A DNA stretch of 64,000 bases from Notolepis coatsorum (taxonomy: Eukaryota; Chordata; Actinopteri; Aulopiformes; Paralepididae): positions 87,433,796-87,497,795 of the forward strand of contig OZ020589.1 of NCBI GenBank assembly GCA_963971535.1, in the 5' to 3' direction. Shown piece by piece: positions 60,051 through 64,000 of this stretch. Below the pieces are notes generated by a model. It saw nothing but the letters and a program-made list of their open reading frames with translations. It was not told the DNA's origin and ran no database searches. The translations under genes were made by a program, and so were the position numbers. Positions within the stretch are counted from its first letter, which is position 1. Each line of letters opens with the position of its first letter.

Positions 60051-60777
60051 GTTGAATGAAGTAAGAATCCACTGCAGTAAAAATATCCTCACCTCGAGTG
60101 GTGGTAGTAAGGTTGACTGACATGAGAATGTCCTGCTTCAGATCCTCATTTTCAATATATTGCACATAAACGATGAGCACAGCCTCGTCTGCGACAGTTG
60201 TAGTTTCATCAAGTTGTATGGCAAATGGACCCTTTCTAAGCTTTTCTGACAGCTGCTGCTCGCAATCACTTGACATCTTATCAATTCGGTATTTCACTAC
60301 ATTGTTCGAGAGTGGTACTGATTTTAGTTTATCCGCCACCTGTGGGGCGCACAGTTTCTAAACCATTTTGATGCAGGCTGGTTTGATGAGCTGCTCGCCA
60401 ATATTGTGCGGTTTCTTTGCTTTTGCAATTAAAAGCGAACACTCAAAGGAGGCTTCGGTAGCCTTCTGTAAATCACTGCCACCCCTGCTCCACGCTACTC
60501 TAACATCAACAGGCTTGTTCGCCTTGAGAGACTGTTCTTTCCTCCGAAAAAAGTCTGGATCCTTCCCAACGGTTTCTGGGTGCTTAGACGCCTGATGTCT
60601 CTTCAGCTTGCTGGGCTTCAGGCTCGAGTTTGCCAACTTTTCTCCACAAATCACACACTCAGGTCGTTTGTCTGGTCCCTCAGTGAAGCCCATGGTGATG
60701 TAATTTTCGCGATTGCTGTAGGTCCTAACTTTTTTTGCAGATGAGCTGCCATCATCTCCTTTTCGTTTGTCACACAT
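60040..60777 (-). pseudogene. hAT transposase N-terminal remnant (BED zinc finger)
   Basis: Starts at ATG 60777 (MCDKRKGDDGSSSAKKV). A BED zinc finger follows: YITMGFTEGPDKRPE, CVICGEKLANSS, KLKRHQASKHPE (C-x2-C...H-x4-H). Then DFFRRKEQSLKA, a stop at about 60358-60360 after IKMV, and resumption in the same region with ADKLKSVPLSNNVVKYRI and FAIQLDETTTVADEAVL (the start of the RNase-H-like core with the LDET motif). The layout resembles Buster/ZBED5-SCAND3-type hAT proteins. The dimerisation C-terminus is absent. Inactive because of the stop and truncation. Confidence 0.82.
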
Positions 60778-61080
60778 TTTCGCCTCTGGCGGCTGACTGC
60801 AGACGAGCCGAGAAAGTTAACTAGCGTGCTAGGCTAGCTACAGAAAGTGATACAGTCAACTGATTCGCGTTTTAGCGGCTACCCGGTAGCCTACTGTTAA
60901 CATTAAAAAATCATGTCTAGATGTTTATTTATTTATCTTTTTTTTTTATTGTAGTGGAGAGACTATTCATGCTTCTGATGATAAAAAAAAAAAAAAAAAA
61001 AAAGACCTCAAATCATCTGTGGTCTGGCGGACCCCCTGCGCCCCCTGGCGGACCCCAGGTTGGGAATCACTGCCTTAGAG

Positions 61081-62702
61081 TACAGTTTGATATCTGTTCC
61101 GAGGAGGCTTACAGGTCTATAACTACCGCACTCGTTGGGGTCTTTGTCTTTTTTAAGGAGGACTGTTATGAGTGCAATATTGTCATTTTTATGGAAGTTC
61201 CCCTCCTTGACTGAGTATAAGATCATATTTAGTAATAAGGGGCCAATTATGTCCCAACAAGAAAGGTACATTTCTGATGGGAAACCGTCTCTTCCAGGAG
61301 CCTTACCACTTTTCATTGCGGTTATGGCCTTCTTGAGTTCCTCTAGTGTGATCGGTGTTTCTAACTGTTTAGCGTCATCCTCTGAAAGTTTAGGGAGAAT
61401 AATTTGATTAAGAAATGTGTCCATTTTGTTTTGATCGAAGGTCATTTCTGATTTATATAAGTCGGAGTAGAATACTTTGAATGTATCGTTTATTTTTACA
61501 GGATCTGTTACAAGTACTTGTTGTGCTCTAATGGTAGTTATATCTGCAAATGTTGCATTAATTCTTAATCGCATGGCTAATAGGTGGCTGGGTTTGGAAC
61601 CATGGGAGTACTGCTGTTGTCTTGTGCTGAGTATTTGTATTTCCGATTGTTGTCTGTATATGGCATTGATCTCTATTTTTAGTACGTTAACTTGATTTTC
61701 TAGTCGAGTTGAGTTGTTGTATTTCAGAGAATTAAATAACGTTGAGTAAAGCGTTTCCAGCTCAGCCAGTTTTGTGCTTTGATTCTTGCGCATTTTGGAG
61801 GAAAAGCTATCCGTGAAGTCTTTGATCATTCCCTTTACCGACATCCATATTATTCTGGGGTCTTGCACCGAGTTTGCATTCTCCCGTTGGAATACTATAA
61901 GAGCTTCTTTGAGTTGTGTAATGAATTCCTTGTTATTAAGCAGCAACGAGTTAAATCGCCATCTTGGGGCTCGGGAGGATAGTATACCAAATGTACCTTT
62001 AAGGAGTAAATAACAGTGATCTGATAGTGCGTTGGGTATCATTTCCACTTCATAATTATCAAATAGTCTCTGTGATGCAAAGACATAATCTATTCTGGAT
62101 AGTGTATTATGTCTCGCAGATCGACAAGAGTACTTTCGGGTCGTGGGATTAAGTAACCGCCATAAGTCATTTACACCTGTAATCTTTGACCAATCCTTTA
62201 ATGCCTTCGATGAATTATTTTGTTCGCTGGAAAAGGCGAGGTAAGATTTGTCCATCCTTGGGTTCCAGATGGCATTAAAATCCGCTCCTATTATAAATGA
62301 GTAATCGGGAATGTCTAACATTGCATTGGTTAATGTAGTGAAGAAATCTTCTTCGTACAAATTTGGGGCGTATACCGCTATCAACGCTATTTTCCTGTTC
62401 TTATGTTCAATCTTAGCTATAGTTATCCGACCTTCTACATCAGACCATACTCCCTTTAGTACAATATTCAACTTACGTTTAACGACTATTGCTACACCCC
62501 GAGTTCTCGTACCAATAGAGGAGTGACTGATATTATGGTATATGTTGTCCGCTAATTTATCTATGTCTTTCCCTAGAATGTGCGTTTCGCTTAGCAGAGC
62601 AATGTCCACATGTTCTTTTTTCATCAGTGTGAGCACGCTTTTGCGTTTGAGTTGGTTATTTATTCCCCCGGTGTTCCATATCATTATATTCAAACTAGCC
62701 AT
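61081..62702 (-). pseudogene. L1 ORF2, N-terminal portion: endonuclease and start of RT (interrupted)
   Basis: Begins at ATG 62702 (MASLNIMIWNTGGINN). Endonuclease motifs in order: WNTGG, LLSETHI (metal-binding Glu), VYAPNLYEEDF, IIGADFNAIW (catalytic Asp and Asn), LSRIDYVFAS and ALSDHCYLLL (SDH). A linker follows, then RT fingers: GKAPGRDGFPSEMY, ALITVLLKKD and SYRPVSLLGTDIKLYSK. The frame then enters the hAT terminus. The rest of the domain is at 58885-56751. Insertion within the RT domain inactivates the element. Because 2,187 bp (element plus one duplication) is divisible by three, the two parts are in the same frame. Confidence 0.92.
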
Positions 62703-63773
62703 AGTCTATACATGTTGCATTGTAATTTTTGGTAATGCTTCTAGAGTGCGAGGCAATAATAGATATACATCCCACTAGTGAGGTCCCGTTGAGAGCCGAG
62801 CTTAAAAACATACATATATACAAATAAAAATCCCCTACCCTTCCCTCCCACCGAGAGTCGTACAGGATTGTGTTCCATGAACACAACCTTTGCGTATGAC
62901 TCCCTCCCTTGCACCACCGGATATCCCAGAATGATCCAATTATCCTTAACATTCCTATGTATACCATAGGATCTAACACTCTAAATTCTACCATAAGTAG
63001 AATGTCGACTGTGGCTTGGCCACTTTCCCGTAAAAAATAAATAAATAAAAATTTAAATGAGATAAAACTAAAAATAAAGACCAAAAATAAGCTTCAATTG
63101 TCATGCCCTAATCACTTACATTTTATATGAACTTGTGTAATTTATAGTAACCCATGAATAATATGAAGGTATTGAACTGAAGAGAGAGCCTCAATAAATC
63201 AGAGAGAGCGGATGAAAAAGAAAAAAAAACAAGTAAAAGGAAGAGAACATTAACTTAGATCTTAAAAGAGCATTGCTATGCTTAAACATCTAAAGTATAA
63301 ATTGGAGAAGTAGTGGAATTATTTCCCATTAATAAAAAACAGTTTTTAAATACGTATATGCAGCATTTCCCCTGACCGGGGTGGGCGATGATCGTTGTGT
63401 AGAGTGATATTTCTGCCGGCCGGCTATGATGGCTCTGTGGTTCTGCATCTAGATAGCTGTTGATTATTCCCCCGAGGGGCTTCTGGTAGAGTGAATGACC
63501 ACGTATTGCTGATATTCCAGAATGTTCCAAATATCAAAGAATGCTTCGATGTTCTAGATTATTCCAATATGTCATTTTTACATTGTTTGAATGTTCCAGT
63601 ATGTTCTGGAGTGTTCCAATCTTGAATCCAATATGTCCGCAATAATATAAACACGTCGGGGAAAGCATTCAAAAACTCTGAGCACGTAGGTCTCTCTGTC
63701 CCAAATCCTCGGTTATTAAAGATTGTACTATATGGTGACCTTGCATAACTGAGATTAAAAGGCCATTTATACA

Positions 63774-64000
63774 CTATTCTGCGTGTTGTGCAGACAAGAA
63801 TTTGGCTGCATCTTCAGGCGAGTTGAGGAGAACCCTTGCTCCTTGTTTATCGACAATGCGAAGTATTGCAGGGTATATTAGTAGGGGTCTGTATTTCTCC
63901 AGGTATAGTTGAGACATCACCGTCTTGAACTTGGCACGCAGTTCCACTACATCACGACAATAATCTTCAAAGCAGTGTATTGGTACCTCCATGTATTTCA
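63774..64000 (-). CDS. L1 ORF1 protein, C-terminal part (partial at window edge)
   Basis: The frame runs from the window edge to a TAG stop at 63774-63776. It contains IHCFEDYCRDVVELRAKF, RPLLIYPAILRIV and NSPEDAAKFLSAQHAE, matching the C-terminal RNA-binding region of L1 ORF1 proteins (Transposase_22 family: FxDYS...RxxF, LxYPAxLRI, SPEExxxFL). The Met at 63992 is internal, because the frame continues upstream without a stop. The role is nucleic-acid chaperone and RNP formation for retrotransposition. Confidence 0.85.
   Translation of the reverse strand, partial: KYMEVPIHCFEDYCRDVVELRAKFKTVMSQLYLEKYRPLLIYPAILRIVDKQGARVLLNSPEDAAKFLSAQHAE

Larger units (their letters stand above)
58894..61072 (-). 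mobile_element. hAT element (2,179 bp) with decayed BED-type transposase
   Basis: Ends CAGTGGTTCCCAACC (58894) and, inverted, CAGTGATTCCCAACC (61072). Exact 8-bp duplication CCTTAGAG (58886-58893, 61073-61080), placed in L1 ORF2. It encodes the N-terminal part of a transposase (60777-60040); the C-terminal catalytic part is missing and a 290-bp tandem repeat lies in its place. Confidence 0.95.
56485..64000 (-). mobile_element. L1-type LINE, near full length, split by a hAT insertion
   Basis: Minus-strand element with the ORF1 C-terminus at the right edge (63774-64000), ORF2 from 62702 to 56751, a 3' UTR of about 230 bp and an A-rich tail (56481-56525). ORF2 has an apurinic-type endonuclease, reverse transcriptase and a cysteine/histidine C-terminal motif in the usual L1 order. 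The 5' end lies beyond 64000. Apart from the hAT insertion, no stop interrupts ORF2. Confidence 0.93.

Overview
This window is ray-finned fish (teleost-like) nuclear DNA. The evidence is vertebrate MAP4K-family exons with canonical GT-AG introns, very many microsatellites and minisatellites, and a dense load of hAT, piggyBac-like (TTAA), PIF/Harbinger-like, L2/CR1/jockey-type LINE, L1-type LINE, tRNA-SINE and LTR copies. I see no bacterial, plasmid, phage or CRISPR feature.

The only host gene I can support is a partial map4k3-like kinase gene on the minus strand. Six exons are defined to the base and are phase-compatible: 50103-50193, 44137-44201, 40731-40786, 40019-40066, 7264-7336 and 4102-4233. 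By comparison with MAP4K3 as I know it they correspond to about exons 3, 4, 5, 6, 8 and 9, covering the kinase domain from the alphaC helix to just past the APE motif. The first two exons (glycine loop and VAIK lysine) should lie beyond the right edge, and the rest of the gene beyond the left edge. A 43-nt exon 7 is required by reading phase between 7337 and 40018, but I could not find it by eye.

Layout by region. 1-8 kb: hAT ends, a 33-bp minisatellite touching the exon 9 donor, a 1.04-kb hAT element, then exon 8 enclosed by a 13-bp GA-type minisatellite and a 31-bp minisatellite. 8-24 kb: a TTAA element, a 30-bp minisatellite broken by two LINEs, a solo LTR inside a MITE, an inverted-repeat element carrying a SINE, and a second LTR inside a hAT MITE. 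25-28 kb: a palindrome with arms of about 1.3 kb. 28-38 kb: a stack of hAT, L2 and TTAA elements. 39-50 kb: exons 6, 5, 4 and 3 with minisatellites and MITEs between them. 50.8-55.4 kb: one hAT insertion holding three TTAA elements and further hAT DNA. 56.2-64 kb: a MITE followed by a long L1-type LINE on the minus strand whose ORF2 is split by a 2,179-bp hAT element.

Most of the window is intron whose size comes from nested insertions and tandem arrays. The main unexplained pattern is that minisatellites start within a few bases of splice junctions at exons 9, 8 and 6; in one case the repeat unit contains the splice donor itself. I found no convincing new biological system. The items worth checking are those splice-anchored arrays, the large palindrome, the missing microexon and several insertions whose history can be read from target-site duplications.
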